A stretch of 64,000 nt of DNA from Cunninghamia lanceolata (taxonomy: Eukaryota; Streptophyta; Pinopsida; Cupressales; Cupressaceae), in NCBI GenBank assembly GCA_027924645.1, contig BSBN01001687.1, forward strand, positions 186,001-250,000, written 5' to 3'. How positions within the stretch are numbered: position 1 is the stretch's first letter; each line of letters opens with the position of its first letter. The position numbers and the translations under genes were made by a program. Shown in pieces: positions 11,531 through 23,007 of this stretch. The notes under the pieces are model-generated. The model searched no databases, was not told the origin of the DNA, and was given only the letters and a program-made list of their open reading frames with translations.

Positions 11531-11630
11531 TAAAACGCGAACGCATTATAATGCGCTCACGTTTTAGGCTTGGTAATACCGAGCCATAATGTGATCGTGT
11601 TAAAATGCGCTCGCGTTATTGCTCCTATGT
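11531..11630. repeat. CpG-rich imperfect palindromes with TTATAA-type core
   Basis: AACGCGAACGCAT-TATA-ATGCGCTCACGTT is an imperfect inverted repeat, followed about 50 bp later by TGTGATCGTGTTA-AAATGCGCTCGCGTTA. The same motif type recurs at 57033-57130 and in part near 60600. CpG density is far above the surroundings. Confidence 0.6.
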
Positions 11631-11689
11631 TGTGGCCACTTTTTGGTCCCCTATCTTTGTGCACTTACCCAGAGACACATATGACTACC

Positions 11690-12110
11690 CTTAATTAAAC
11701 ATGTTATTTATTTAATCAAGTGTGGGGAGATGGGATAATGAAGGTTTACATTAATTAATTAAGTGATTAACCTAATTAATATGGTTGTTGGAAATTAAGA
11801 GATGGGTTAATTAGTGGCATAAATTAATTAAAGGTTTACTTAATTAATTTGGGTCTAGGGGCTAGGTAGGATATGGTAGCTAATTAAATAAATGATATTT
11901 ATATAATTAGCCTAGGTTTAGTCATGGGATAGGTGGATTAATTAAATAAAATGGACTTTATTTAATTAATTTAGGTTAGTGGTAAAGGATAGGATAATCA
12001 ATTAAATAAATTGTAATATTTATTTAACCAATTATGGACAATGGACAATGGGGAATTGTTAAATTAATTAAATAAATTGATTTTATTTAATTAATTACAG
12101 GAAAGAGGAT
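11690..12110. repeat. Five AT-rich palindromes at ~60-bp spacing (LTR-like, possible solo LTR)
   Basis: Palindromes built from TTAATTAAATAAA / TTTATTTAATTAA are centred near 11833, 11896, 11955, 12015 and 12080. The LTRs of the large element (around 14040-14210 and 30280-30440) carry the same kind of array. A solo or partial LTR of a relative is likely, but its edges were not found. Confidence 0.5.
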
Positions 12111-13464
12111 AAATTAGTGCAAGCGTGTCAGGAAATGGTAGCATGGGTTATGTCATTTTTAGATGTCTACAAGGACATTGATAGAGAAATAGAGAGACTG
12201 ATTTAAAATAGAGTTGTACCTATATAGAAGACCTAATGTACCTCCAACAAATATGCAATGATAAATAGGGAGATTAATGGACATATGTTGGGCATTTGTA
12301 AAGTAATTGCTTTTTACTTTTCACTCCACGCAATCCTTGCATACCAATTGCACACTTTGTTTTTTATTTTATTTCTCGCATAACTTTAATTCCTTATTTC
12401 TATGCAAAACAAATAGTACTGCATTCATTTCTAGCATTTATGTTTGCAAAAAAAAAAGTTTGATACTGCTAACTATTCATGGAGTCATATGTTACACATA
12501 AAAAAGTTCTCTTAATGACCTCATAATTAACCTTAGGCATTGCTCCACTATACGCTAAAAAAATTATGGACTCAACAAATAGAATCATTGCCAACATACT
12601 CCTATAAAGATTTTATTGTCCATACATTCTTCTACCTATAATTCCTCTACACTTTAGGATATAGTTCCAAACTATTACTAATATTTCTCACTAGGTGCTA
12701 CATTTGAGGTATGCCACTGCATTGTTTTCTTTCAATATTTATTTTCTTATTTTTCGGGTGATGTCTGAACTCTCAAATACAAATGGTAGGATGCTGATTT
12801 TCATATATGATTTCTACTATTCCTATTTCTAAATTTTAGTTTCTAAGATCTTAAAATGTTGTTATTTCTACTAATTGCAGGCTTCGATGTTGCCAATTAC
12901 AATCCTAGGGTTATTTGGTCTCCTTTTGCAAGGATTGAGTGAAAGCCTAAAGGATGTGTAGCAAATCAAATTTCATAAAAGAAAGCACCTATATTAAGAA
13001 AAGGATTACTATGAAACCCATCAAAATAAACCATTTCAGAAGATAAATCCCAAAGAAATTGTCTTCTAAAGGTTTATCTATAGAAAATAAAGATTAAATT
13101 TTTGTTTACCACACCATGTTAGAGGATTGGCTGGATTTAGAGTTCCAAATTACCTTGTGGATGGGTAATGGAATCTTAAAGAGATTGAGCAAGGCCCACC
13201 AGACTTTTACTTTTAATATGTCTATAGTATGCCAAAGGGTGTATGGGCCAACCATATCTTTATTTATGTATGATGTTGAACTAAAATTTGTGAATTCAAA
13301 GTAAATTTCAGTTTCAAGTAGAGAACATAGCTACATGCATAACCTTCTTATGAATATCATATTTTACCTTTACCACACATGACAATTGAAGAGACATTTC
13401 CTAAAACACAAAATCATTGGCCGTCATGAAATTACAAAACTAAGCTTTTAACTGCATAAACATG
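12111..13464. other. Spacer, no gene recognised
   Basis: AT-rich DNA with poly-T stretches. A 62-codon ORF at 13116-13304 has no recognisable domain. No RNA gene was identified. Confidence 0.4.
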
Positions 13465-13469
13465 GTGGC
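13465..13469. repeat. Target-site duplication GTGGC (left)
   Basis: Five bases directly outside the LTR start at 13470; identical to 30574-30578. Confidence 0.9.
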
Positions 13470-14345
13470 TGTGATAGGTAAAAATCAGGTTAACAAGATC
13501 AAGCATATAATTGAAAACCTAATCCTACCACCATCAAATAATCGAATCCAAGTGAAATCAAAAGCATGCAATTCAAGAACAATATCACCTAGATCGTATG
13601 ATTCCTTGTTTATGATGTGGATTGCTTCTCAACAATGAAAAATTATGGAGATAAAAGCTGCCATGATGGATGGATGATAATGATAATATGCTAGATGGAT
13701 GCTAAAGTGCTCAATATGCTCAAGATGATAATGTAGATGCTATATGAAAATGATGGATAAATGTAGTATGGAATGAGAAGGTGTTTATATAGACTTCAAC
13801 CAAAATCAATCAACGGTGGAGATTTGGTGGCTATGTGAATGGCTAGGATTGAATGATAGTCATAGATGAATGTGTAGATGACAAGTGGAGGGAAGATAAA
13901 GCTTATGTGTGACCGTGTACATAAAAAGTACTACATGTGAAAAATATTAAATAAAAGATGTAGTACCACACATGTTTTTAAATGAAAGAGGCACACATGT
14001 CGGCTCATGAAGATAAATGATAAGAGAAATTAATTAAATAAATACGATTTATTTAATTAATTGGAAAGTGGGCTTATGAAAGAAATTTTAATTAAATAAA
14101 TAAGATTTATTTAATTAAAATAAATAGAATAAAGAGATAATAAAAAATTATTTAATTATGAGATTAGAGGAAATAGAAGAAATAGATAATGAATTAATTA
14201 AATAAATATAAATTTATTTAATTAATAGAAGAAATAAGTGATTTCGATAAATAAAGAAATTGCTCAAGTGTGTTAGAAAAATGCAGATGATAGCTAATGC
14301 AATATTTAATACTAATGATAATTAGGTCAATTTTGGGTGTCTACA
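13470..14345 (-). repeat. 3' LTR of the Tat element (876 bp)
   Basis: Bounded by TGTGATAGG and TGTCTACA. It is about 95% identical by eye to the copy at 29709, with many C/T differences. It contains a TATA box and a run of AT-rich palindromes (about 14025-14226) of the form TTAATTAAATAAA...TTTATTTAATTAA. Confidence 0.95.
13784..13792 (-). promoter_or_regulatory. TATA box in the left LTR
   Basis: The minus strand reads CTATATAAA, about 550 bp into the LTR in transcription direction; conserved at 30016-30024. Confidence 0.6.
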
Positions 14346-14360
14346 TTTTGCCCCTCTTTG
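14346..14360 (-). other. Polypurine tract
   Basis: The minus strand reads CAAAGAGGGGCAAAA directly abutting the 3' LTR. This is where plus-strand DNA synthesis is primed in LTR retrotransposons. Confidence 0.75.
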
Positions 14361-14447
14361 ATACAATGTTTGATAGAATGTTGTGTCAAAGAAGATACGA
14401 TATTCACTTGATAAACAAAGTTATGCCCTAGTATAACTGGCAGATGT

Positions 14448-14464
14448 GATGCCCCCTCGAGAGG
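14448..14464 (-). other. Second polypurine-like motif, CCTCTCGAGGGGGCATC
   Basis: About 100 bp inside the LTR, the minus strand carries CTCGAGGGGGCA. The same motif occurs at 46902-46921 next to the LTR of the second element. The conservation suggests a functional tract, such as an auxiliary purine primer, but this is inference. Confidence 0.4.
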
Positions 14465-15325
14465 TAAGCCAGGCTAACTAGGAAGAGCTGGGTTGGCTCG
14501 CGATAAGATGGAAGGCTGGAAACAAGGTTGACACGAAGAAAATGGGGGTTGGCAGGGAGAAATTGGGATGGTTCAGAAGAGTTAGGGTTTGGAAATGGGC
14601 TATAAGTAGGTCCCTCAAGGGCAAATAGGATCATTTGTGCTCATTTGCTTATAGAGATCTAGAACTCCTTAGAGTTGTGGTGCGACAAGAGTTGGAGGGC
14701 TATCAGGATGGTGATTCTGCGTAGAGATCATCGTGTCGAGCGAGTGAGGACACATGGGCGACCAGCAAGAGCAGATGTACTGGTATGTATTGAAACTTTT
14801 ACTAAATGCATGATTTTTGTAGGCTAGAAGTGTAATAAATGCACACACATCACCAGAAGCGACTAGGTGTTAGAATAGCTAGTTCAGGTTGCTTGTGTAG
14901 AAAAAAGAGTCGCTTATGGTAGTGTAGGTTGCATATAGGCGCGAAGTAGGCACTTATGGAAAAAGGAAGTCACTTATGGTCAGCTAGGTCAAAGAGATAG
15001 GCAAAATACGCATATAGCTAGATCAGCTCACTTATGGGTGAAAAGTGAATGCTAATATAGAGATAGCTCGCTTTTAAAGGACAGGCGCTCGCATATAGGC
15101 ATAAAGCGTGCGCATATAAAGTTTGATCTCGCTTGTAATCAACAGTCGCTCGCATAGGGTAAAGAGGTCGCTTTGAAGCTAAAAGCATGTGTGTATAGTA
15201 AAATGCATTGCTTATGATCAAAAGGCTAGCGCATATAGAAAAATGGGTCGCTTGCAGAAAATATATTCAGTTATAGCAGGCAAAAGTCAATTTTGTTTAG
15301 CACAAAGACTGATATGGTGAGCGAA
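14465..15325 (+). promoter_or_regulatory. TCGCTT-rich leader of the antisense ORF
   Basis: Between 14880 and 15260 the plus strand repeats TCGCTT (near 14910, 15068, 15129, 15167, 15248) and variants TCACTTATGG and CTCGCATATAGG every 20-60 bp. It lies just upstream of the plant-mobile-domain ORF. The gag leader at 27900-29640 carries the same motif in the same orientation relative to gag. No protein-coding reading was found. Confidence 0.5.
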
Positions 15326-17175
15326 ATGATGCAGGATATACTACCACTGTTGTTGTCACGAGAGCCACATCTTAGGGATTACAATTGGTCAAACTGCTAG
15401 ATGCAAAGGAGCGGCTAGTGCTAGAAATCCTTGGATTAGAGCATGTGTCGAGGCTAGAGCTAGTGCAGGTGCATCGAGGACTAATGACAGCGATGGTTGA
15501 GCGATGGAGGAGTGAGCACAATTCATTCTTATTGTCGACAGGAGAGGCAACTATTACACTAGAGGACGTGTTTCAGATTTTGCATATCCTGATTGATGGA
15601 GACCGAGTAGATTATGATCTTGACATGGGTCCAGTTGCATTTAGATGGTTATTCAAGACTCCAGACATTGGGGCTAAGGGCTTAGAGATTCCTATGGCTA
15701 GGATGGAGGAGCTATGTGATAGGTTATAGCAGGTAGTGGTGGCTATTATCATATGGCTAGTTGGAGACAAGTGAGCGAGAGGCTTTCCAGTTGGATGGGG
15801 GACAGTGATGGAGGGGATGTTCTCCTACGGTACCAAATATGCATGGGTAGAGTGTGTGATAGGACAGTTATATCATTATTTGCATGACTGCGCGTATATG
15901 TTTGGAGCGAGTATGTCAGCTAGAGTTACAGTTTTACATGTATGGGCATATGACCACATTCCAGTGATGAGGCCAGATGGATGGGTGGTGAGAGCAGCAG
16001 GAGAGTCGTATGCTAGGATGTATAGGGGAGCTCTTACCTATTGGCAACGGTGAGGGATAATATATTGGAGGCAAACTTTAGATGAGGTGGATAGATTTGT
16101 ATGGAGGCCATGGCTATCATGTGAGAGATGAGATGAGGAGGATGCGGAGCCTATCTATGCTAGGCAGGCGAGATACATTTTTGGTCGCGGCATATACATT
16201 ATAGAGCACTATTTTCCCGAGAGGGTGTTGAGGCAGTTTGGGATTCCATTGGCAGCACCAGTAGGGGATGCCATTTTTGGGAGGACGCGGCAGGAGGTTT
16301 TTGATTGGGGGCTGGAGATTGTGGTTGACACAACTTTGGCAGAGAGGGATGGATTACAACCAGTTATGTGGTAGTGGAGGCAGTGTCCTACAGATCCTGG
16401 GACTTTACCAGATTATGATGCACACTGGGTTACAGCTAGGCCGATGCGGTTGACGAGGCCTGGGGAGATAGGAGAGATTGGGATGGAGAGGCAGGTTAGG
16501 AGGAGGTGGTGATGAGCTCCACCAACACAGGTAGTTGTGCTAGCAGCTCTGGGTATTCAGGTGCAGGGACAGGTTCAGGCTCAGCCACAGGTATTAGCAC
16601 AGCCAACAACACAGATGATAGGGGATGATGATGTCGGTATTCAGCAGCTGAGGCGGAGGGTTAGAGAGGAGAGGAGATGGAGACAGCGGTCTCAGATGAG
16701 GCTGAGGAGGGTGGAGATAGACCGTCATTAGGTGGTTGTGGGCTTGCAGCATGCTAGAGCATAGGTGCAGACATACCAGGCACAACTGTAGGCTAGAGCA
16801 CAGGGAGGTGATGGGCAGGATGATGGTAGTCTTGCTATGGTGACGGGAGAGAGGGATGCAGCTGTGTAGTAGGTGTAGCTAATTACAGTTGAGAGAGATG
16901 CAGCGTTGCAGCAGATACATGTTATCAGAGCTAAGGGAGATGCAACCATATAGCAGGTACAAATAGTGAGGGTTGAGAGGGATACGACTGTGCAACAATT
17001 ACAGGCTATGACAATAGAGAGAGATAGAGCAGTAGCTGCACTGGGGATAGATGGAGCCATGATGTATCTAGCTATGGAGTTGACTCAATTGCAGGGTGAG
17101 TTGAGGAGGGCACAGGGTGAGGTCGAGTACTACAGAGGCTTGTATCATGTAGTAGTGCTGACGGAGCAGAGATAA
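15326..17175 (+). pseudogene. Antisense plant-mobile-domain (PMD) ORF of the Tat element, with C-terminal coiled coil
   Basis: Frame 1 from about 15385 to 17175 (~597 codons) reads as one decayed protein. The PMD part shows STGEATITLEDVFQILHILI and DGDRVDYDLDMGPVAFRWLF, then VLHVWAYDHIPVMRP, LDEVDRFVWRPW and EHYFPERVLRQFGIP. From about 16780 a tandem 14-residue-like pattern (ERDAALQQIHVI, ERDTTVQQLQAMTIERD) predicts a coiled coil, ending in ELRRAQGEVEYYRGLYH. A short upstream segment, ATG 15326 then REPHLRDYNW, lies in another frame, implying one frameshift. Thirteen internal stops are all TAG or TGA and none TAA. PMD proteins (MAIN/MAIL family) act in plant silencing and genome stability, and PMD ORFs are known passengers of retroelements. 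Orientation opposite to pol implies its own promoter. Confidence 0.8.
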
Positions 17176-19724
17176 CCTAGCTATAGGAGCAGGTCAGGGG
17201 CTTCAGCTTCACGGAGGATAGAAGGATCATGGTTTGTGGCTTCGATGATGGGACCTCCTAAAGATGGGAGACCATGTATAGGACCCAATGGTGGTGGACA
17301 AGGTGAGGGAACTACCAGTAGTCACTAGGGCTACCTTGTTTTGTCGTATTTTATTGTATCGTGATGAGGCATATGAGCCAATTGTACATACATTCTTTTG
17401 ATGGCTCATGGATAGCCCATGTTGTATTTGTAGACACTTGTATATTGACATATGCGATATATATATGTATGATAGCGTTGGTTCTATGTGATGGTGTAAT
17501 GATTATGGATGCATTTGTTATTATGTGATGCAGTTTTGTATTTTTTCATGATTTATATGGATGCAATTGATATGAATATTCAAATGGTAATAATGGAAAT
17601 GTCTTATGCTAATGGTAATGTATGATAATGAAAATGCACATAATGGTAATGGATAATAATGAGGTTATGATAATGCAAATATATAGATGGTAGTGATAAT
17701 GATATGAGATGGACCTATGTATGCCTAACACACTTGTTTTGTAGGATATAAATGAAGGAAATGACAAAAATGGAAAGGAGAGTGAAGGGAATATTATTGA
17801 TCTTGGTTGAGGACTATATAAAATGATGATGATAGAATGGAGAAATGATATGACAACTTTTAAAGTAATTTCTCAAAAGTAAAGAAATGCAATCCTTATG
17901 TTTGATATAGCATATGGATGTTATGCACTAGGGTATAAAAGATCAAGGTGTCGAGGTATCCAATGCATAACTAGTGTACTACAATCTTGTCTAAACACAT
18001 GAGGTCAAAATGTTGAACCAACATACACAAGATATGAATAGCAGCTAGTGTTCCGAGAAGGACTTTGACGCTACAAGCAAAGGTTTGAGCTTATCTCCAC
18101 TACACATACTGACACCTTGTTGGTTATATGTATGGAGCCAGTTCTTAACATAGAATAGTCTCAAATGCATAAGAGACTATTTAGCTTCTCAAATGCAAGA
18201 GATATTGATATGCAAGATGCTAATCCCAACACGTACAAGATACCAAAACGCATAGGAAGAGTATAAGATCATCCCATAGACACGGCATATGAAAGTCAAT
18301 ATGACCATGCCCCATTCCTTACTTCATCGCAACGTACCAAGATATAGATAGATCAAGGCAGTCTTGATTAGGCATAGAAAATGGACAAAAGATAAATCAA
18401 AAGATACTGTCATCATGTTCTCTTGCCAAATTTAAGTGCTCTTGGATGAGTTAAGCTGGCGCCTTGTTGGGAGGAAAGTTGCATCCTATTAAAGGCTAAA
18501 GATGTTTGATAAAAGGCTATAGCAAATGTTGGCTTAAGGCATGCGGACAAATAGCTTCTGGCTTATCCCTAATTTGTTAAAGTGCTTGAGATTTTGCTAG
18601 TACACATAGTCTACTTCTTGCTTGATCTAATCAAAGAGAAGAAGAATGAAGATGAAAGAAGATGAAGATGGGGTGGATCGTCTGTGCTTGCGTACTAGAT
18701 ACTTCCTTCGTATTCCAGACTACCTACATACCCTGTATCCACAGGATCGAAGCACATTTATGATGATGATGAGACATGATGAATATGTAGTTCTGGGTTT
18801 ATTGATGATGTAAGTGATGAAATATAGAAGAAAGGGAGATGAAAGATTGGAGGATGATCAGAAGAAAGATGAAAGATGGATGATGAAAGAGGGGCTATCG
18901 TCTTTGCCTGAATCAGAATGCTTCCTTTACATCTTAGATTGCCTACATACCCTGTATCCATGGGATCAAGGCTTTGAACGATAGAGTTGTGATGTAGTTC
19001 TTGCTTATTGTGTTGATGGTTGATATCAAAGGATCAACTTTATTGCTTGGATTTTTTATGTTTTGATTTTTTGGATTTTTAGGAATATTTGACCTTTTTT
19101 TTGTAGTTTTTGAAATGTGTTACTATTTTGATGGTTGTTGTGCTTTGGCTTTGGTTTCAGATGTTTGTTATGTTTTGGTTTGGATGTTTGATGTGTTTTG
19201 GTTGCTAAAATGATATGAGCTAGAGCTGTAGATATCCACTTCCAAATAAGATTTTACCAAGTACCCCCAGTGTGGGGTGAAGATTGTTAGGAAGACACTT
19301 TGGTGGATTTGGTCATGCGGATAGTATGCTAAGGTGCCAAATGATATCTTAACCCCAACAAAGTCTGAACTACGAAAGCTAGCATGGCAGAGGCAAAGAG
19401 CGAAAAGGCTTTTATTATGGATGGATAAGGGATAATGGTTTATATAGGACAGTAGTGGATTATGATATAGATTACGGGGATAAATAGTAGATAATGAATA
19501 TCATGGAAAGCTATGATCAAACAAATGAAGTGAAAGATGGAAGGTGGTCTCTACACATAGCGCCTGTTTGCTAGGTTTTTGCTATGGTACTTATCTAAGG
19601 CACATGTTTACCAGGTTTTCACCAGAGGATGAATTATTTATCTTGTACTATTTTTTTTTGTCGTCCAAAGCGCCACAAAGTGGTTTTCACTATTGGACAT
19701 TTTTTTTAATGGGATAGCTGAGAC
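17176..19724. other. Non-coding internal region between the antisense ORF and integrase
   Basis: No credible ORF. 17460-17720 is rich in ATGGTAATG-type runs; 18650-18985 holds a duplication; 19640-19700 includes a T-run and CAAAGTGGTTTTCACTATTGGACA, a version of which recurs near 47800 in the second element, showing that the two elements are related. Confidence 0.5.
18650..18985. repeat. Imperfect tandem duplication, period 219 bp
   Basis: CTACATACCCTGTATCCA occurs at 18724 and again at 18943, each preceded by a GATGAAAGA-rich stretch, a CGTCT.TGC segment and GCTTCCTT/ACTTCCTT. Two copies, moderately diverged. Confidence 0.6.
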
Positions 19725-20890
19725 TCATGGATAGAACTTCTTGAGATGAATGCCGTTGACTGGTTCATCCAAGGGAATGCCTTTAGGTGTGGAGAGAGTG
19801 TATGCACCTAATCCATAGACTGATGTGATGACAAAAGGACCAAGCCAATTAGGTTCAAACTTGCCCTGTTTCTCTCGATGATGCTGATTCCTTTGATTTT
19901 CTTTAAGGACAAGGTCACCAACTTGAAATCTTCGCTCTCTGATCTTCTTGTTGTAGCTGGGACGTAGGCGATTTTGATAGACTTGAAGATGGTTGAGTGC
20001 TGTAAGACGTCGTTCATCTAATAGCTCAAGATCATGGAGTTTGGATACTCGATATTCTTCATCTGAGATAGTATGTTGTAGAGATACTCGTAGTGAGGGG
20101 ATCTCAACCTCAATAGGTAAAATAGCTTCAATGCCATACACAAGAGCATAAGCTATAGCACCAGTAGGAGTTTGGATACTTGTTCTATAAGCCCATAACG
20201 CAGGATTAAGTTGTAGGTGCCAATCACGACCAACTTCATTGACTGTCTTTTTAAGGATCTTGATGATTGTTTTGTTAGAAGCCTCAGCTTTGTCATTACT
20301 TTGAGGATAATAGGGTGTAGAGAATCTATTTTGGATATGGAACTTGTTGCAAAGATCTCTAACCTCTTGGTTCTTGAAAGGACGACCATTATTAGTGACA
20401 ATGGCTTGAGGAACTCCATATCAGAAAATGATATAGTGTAAGATGAACTTAGATATTTGCTTGCCAGTAATGTAAGTCATTATTACTTCCACCCACTTTG
20501 TGAAATACTCAGTGGCGGTTATGATAAACTTATGACCATTTGACGAATTAGGATGGATTTTACCTATGAGATCAAGTCCCCGCTGCGAGAAGGGCCAAGG
20601 AGTAGTGATAGGCTGAAGTTCATGTGCTAGTGCATGTATTAAATCTCCATGTTTCTGACATTGTAGACATCTCTTTACAAATTGTTGTGCATCTTTCTCC
20701 ATAGTTGGCCAATAGTATCCAACTTGTAGAAGTTTCTTAACAAGACCAGGGCCAGCGGAATGCGATCTGCAGATACCTTCATGTATTTCACGTAGGGCAA
20801 CTGTTGCTTCCTTAGAATCAAGACATCTAAGAAGGATACCATCAAGACTCCAGTGATATAGGGTGTCTCCTAGGATAGTGTAGTGAGAGG
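19725..20890 (-). pseudogene. Integrase of the Tat element (catalytic Asp lost)
   Basis: Integrase would insert element cDNA into the chromosome. Reading from about 20800 to 19725 in one frame: zinc-binding HHCC (REIHEGICRSH ... CLQCQKH), RNase H-fold core beginning QRGLDLIGKI (first Asp), then IVTNNGRPFKNQEV where the second catalytic Asp should stand (TDNG to TNNG), and YPQSNDKAEASNK with the Glu present. The C-terminal part has KFEPNWLGPFVI (GPY/F-like) and GIPLDEPVNGIHLKKFYP; no chromodomain is seen, which fits Tat rather than chromoviruses. One in-frame TGA interrupts the core near 20421. The Asp-to-Asn change alone should abolish strand transfer. Confidence 0.9.
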
Positions 20891-20949
20891 CTCAATGGAT
20901 AAAGGTTTTTCGTTGGGTGTTAGATAGTTGAAATCGAAAGGTTTGATTA

Positions 20950-21480
20950 CGGAGATACGCGTATATGTCCTCGTACCAAGGTGAATTGAGACCAACAATC
21001 TCACATATAAGCTCAGATTGTGGTACTTCAAATGCTGGAATCAGAAGTTGTTCAACCAAAAACTCACATTTATGTGTATTGGATGACATGTCTAGAAGAG
21101 ATCTAATCATAGCCATGGCATCTGCTACTTTGTTTTGTATCCTTGGGATCTGTTTAAAGGTAATAGTGTCAAAGTACTTCTTGAATCATCAACCATTATC
21201 TTGTATGGAAAGAGCTTCTCATCTTTTGTTTGATACTCATCTAAAACCTGTTTGATAACTAATTGAGAGTCACCAAAAACCTATAACTGTTTAATAGCCC
21301 ATTGTACTGCCATGTGTAATCCTGTGATTAAAGCTTCATATTATGCTATGTTATTGGTACATGGAAATGCAATTTTGTATGATTTCGGATACAATCTCCT
21401 TGAGGGGTAACAAACAATATCCCTGCTCCTGATCAATGTTGTGTGTAAGATCCATCAAAATATAGTTGCCATAACGTTGG
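20950..21480 (-). pseudogene. Second (archaeal-type) RNase H domain
   Basis: Downstream of the RT-linked RNase H, the minus strand reads LWQLYFDGSYTQH, then YEALITGLHMAVQWAIKQL, VFGDSQLVIKQVLDEYQTK and IQNKVADAMAMIRS. These supply the D-E-D-D catalytic set: Asp in FDGS, Glu in YEAL, Asp in GDSQ, Asp in VADAM. Stops interrupt it after TQH, before YEAL and in KQL-stop-VF, and a frameshift precedes the last motif. An additional RNase H in this position is characteristic of the plant Tat lineage, where the original RNase H has lost catalytic residues. Confidence 0.75.
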
Positions 21481-21489
21481 TGAAGTTAG

Positions 21490-23007
21490 ATTGAACAATT
21501 CTTCATTAGGGAACTCTGGATGTATGGGATGAATATCTGTGATAGGTGCTGCGGCTAATTGATCAGCGATAACTTGTCCTTTTATAGCCTTCCGATCCAC
21601 ATATTGTATGTCAAATTCACTTAAAATCATAACCCATTTTGCTAATCTCCTCGTGAGGATTGCTTTGGAGAGAAGATATTTGAGTGGATCAACGTTAGAT
21701 ATGAGCTTTGTTGTTTGGTTTAACATATAATGTCACAACTTTTGGGAAGCAAACATCAATGCTAAGCATGCTTTTTCCATAGGTGAATAGTTGAGTTCAT
21801 ATCCCACAAGAGTTCTGCTGATGTAGTAAATGGCTTGTTCTTTTCTCGAATCATCATGCTGAGCTAGAAGAGCACCCAATGTTGTTGTTGTTGAAGATAT
21901 GTAGAGTAATAGTGGTCGATCTAGTACAGAAGGTACTAACACAGGAGGTGTTGCCAGATATTCTTTTATTTTGTCAAAGGCCTGTTGACATTTTTCATCC
22001 CACTTAAAAGGTTCACCCCTGCGAAGGAGATGTTGAAAAGGATGACACTTATCTGCCAGTTGTGAGATAAACCTGCGAATGGATTGTAACCTTCCTTGTA
22101 GACTATGAAGTTGCTTCAGATTTGATGGTGGAGGCATTTCCATGATAGCTTTTACTTTGTCAGGGTCCACTTCTATTCCTTCTTGAGATACAATATATCT
22201 CAACAATTTACCAGATGTTACACCAAATACACATTTCTTTGGGTTTAGTCTGACTTGATACTTCTCTAATCGATCAAAGATTTGTGCTAATACCTGTAGG
22301 TGCTCTTCTCTTGTCTTGGATTTTCCTAGAATATCATCAACATAATCTTCCATGATAGTGTGGAAAAGGTCATGGAAAATAACTGTCATGGCTCGTTGAT
22401 AAGTAGCTCCAGCATTCTTGAGACCAAAAGGCATTACAACCCAACAGTATGTACCCCATGGACAAATGAATAATGTTTTATCTTGATCTTCCTCTACTAT
22501 TCTGATTTGGTTATATCTTGAGAATCCATCCATCAAGGATAGCATTTCATGTCCAGCTGTGAGATCTACAATGTTGTCTATGCTTGGTAGTGGAAAGTCA
22601 TCTTTAGGACATGCTTTATTGAAATCTGTGCAACAATGAACTCGTCCATCAGATTTTGCTACAGGTACCAAGTTTGAAACCCATTCTGGATAATCAATAG
22701 GCCTTATGAACTTTGCTTCTAATATCTTTTGAATCTTTGCTTTGACCAAAAGAGCTATTTGTGGATGCATTTTGTGCAGTTTTTGTTTGACAAGTTTTGC
22801 ATTAGGAGATATTGCTAAATGATGTACCACAAGTGATGGATCTAGACTCAGCATTTCAGCATAAATCCATGCTAAATTGATAGCTCTTTTTATGAAGAAT
22901 GCCGTGAAATTTCTTCTTTCCTGCTCTAATAATGATGCTGCCAAAAATGTGATATTTGGATTCTGCTCTGTGCCTAAGTTCATGTCTTGAGATTTTTCAA
23001 CTAGCAC
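21490..23007 (-). pseudogene. Reverse transcriptase plus first RNase H
   Basis: A 424-codon open stretch (23007-21733) and its continuation after one stop. RT copies element RNA into DNA. Landmarks by residue of the open stretch: FIRPIDYPEWVSNLVPVAK (100-118), KACPKDDFPLPSIDN (131-145), LMDGFSRYNQI (158-168, first catalytic Asp), MPFGLKNAGATYQRAM (192-207), and YVDD at 222-225, intact. Between CTDF and NKACPKD about three residues usual for the family are missing. From residue 364 an RNase H-like fold (RPLLLYISSTTTTLGALL, YYISRTLVGYE, YSPMEKACLALMFASQKL) lacks the first Asp, consistent with the degenerate first RNase H of Tat elements. This is the best-preserved part of the element. Confidence 0.95.

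Noticed and set aside
16728..17060. Minus-strand 110-codon ORF opposite the PMD coiled coil
   Set aside because: Shadow of the repetitive plus-strand frame; no domain and Ser/Thr/Cys-biased composition.
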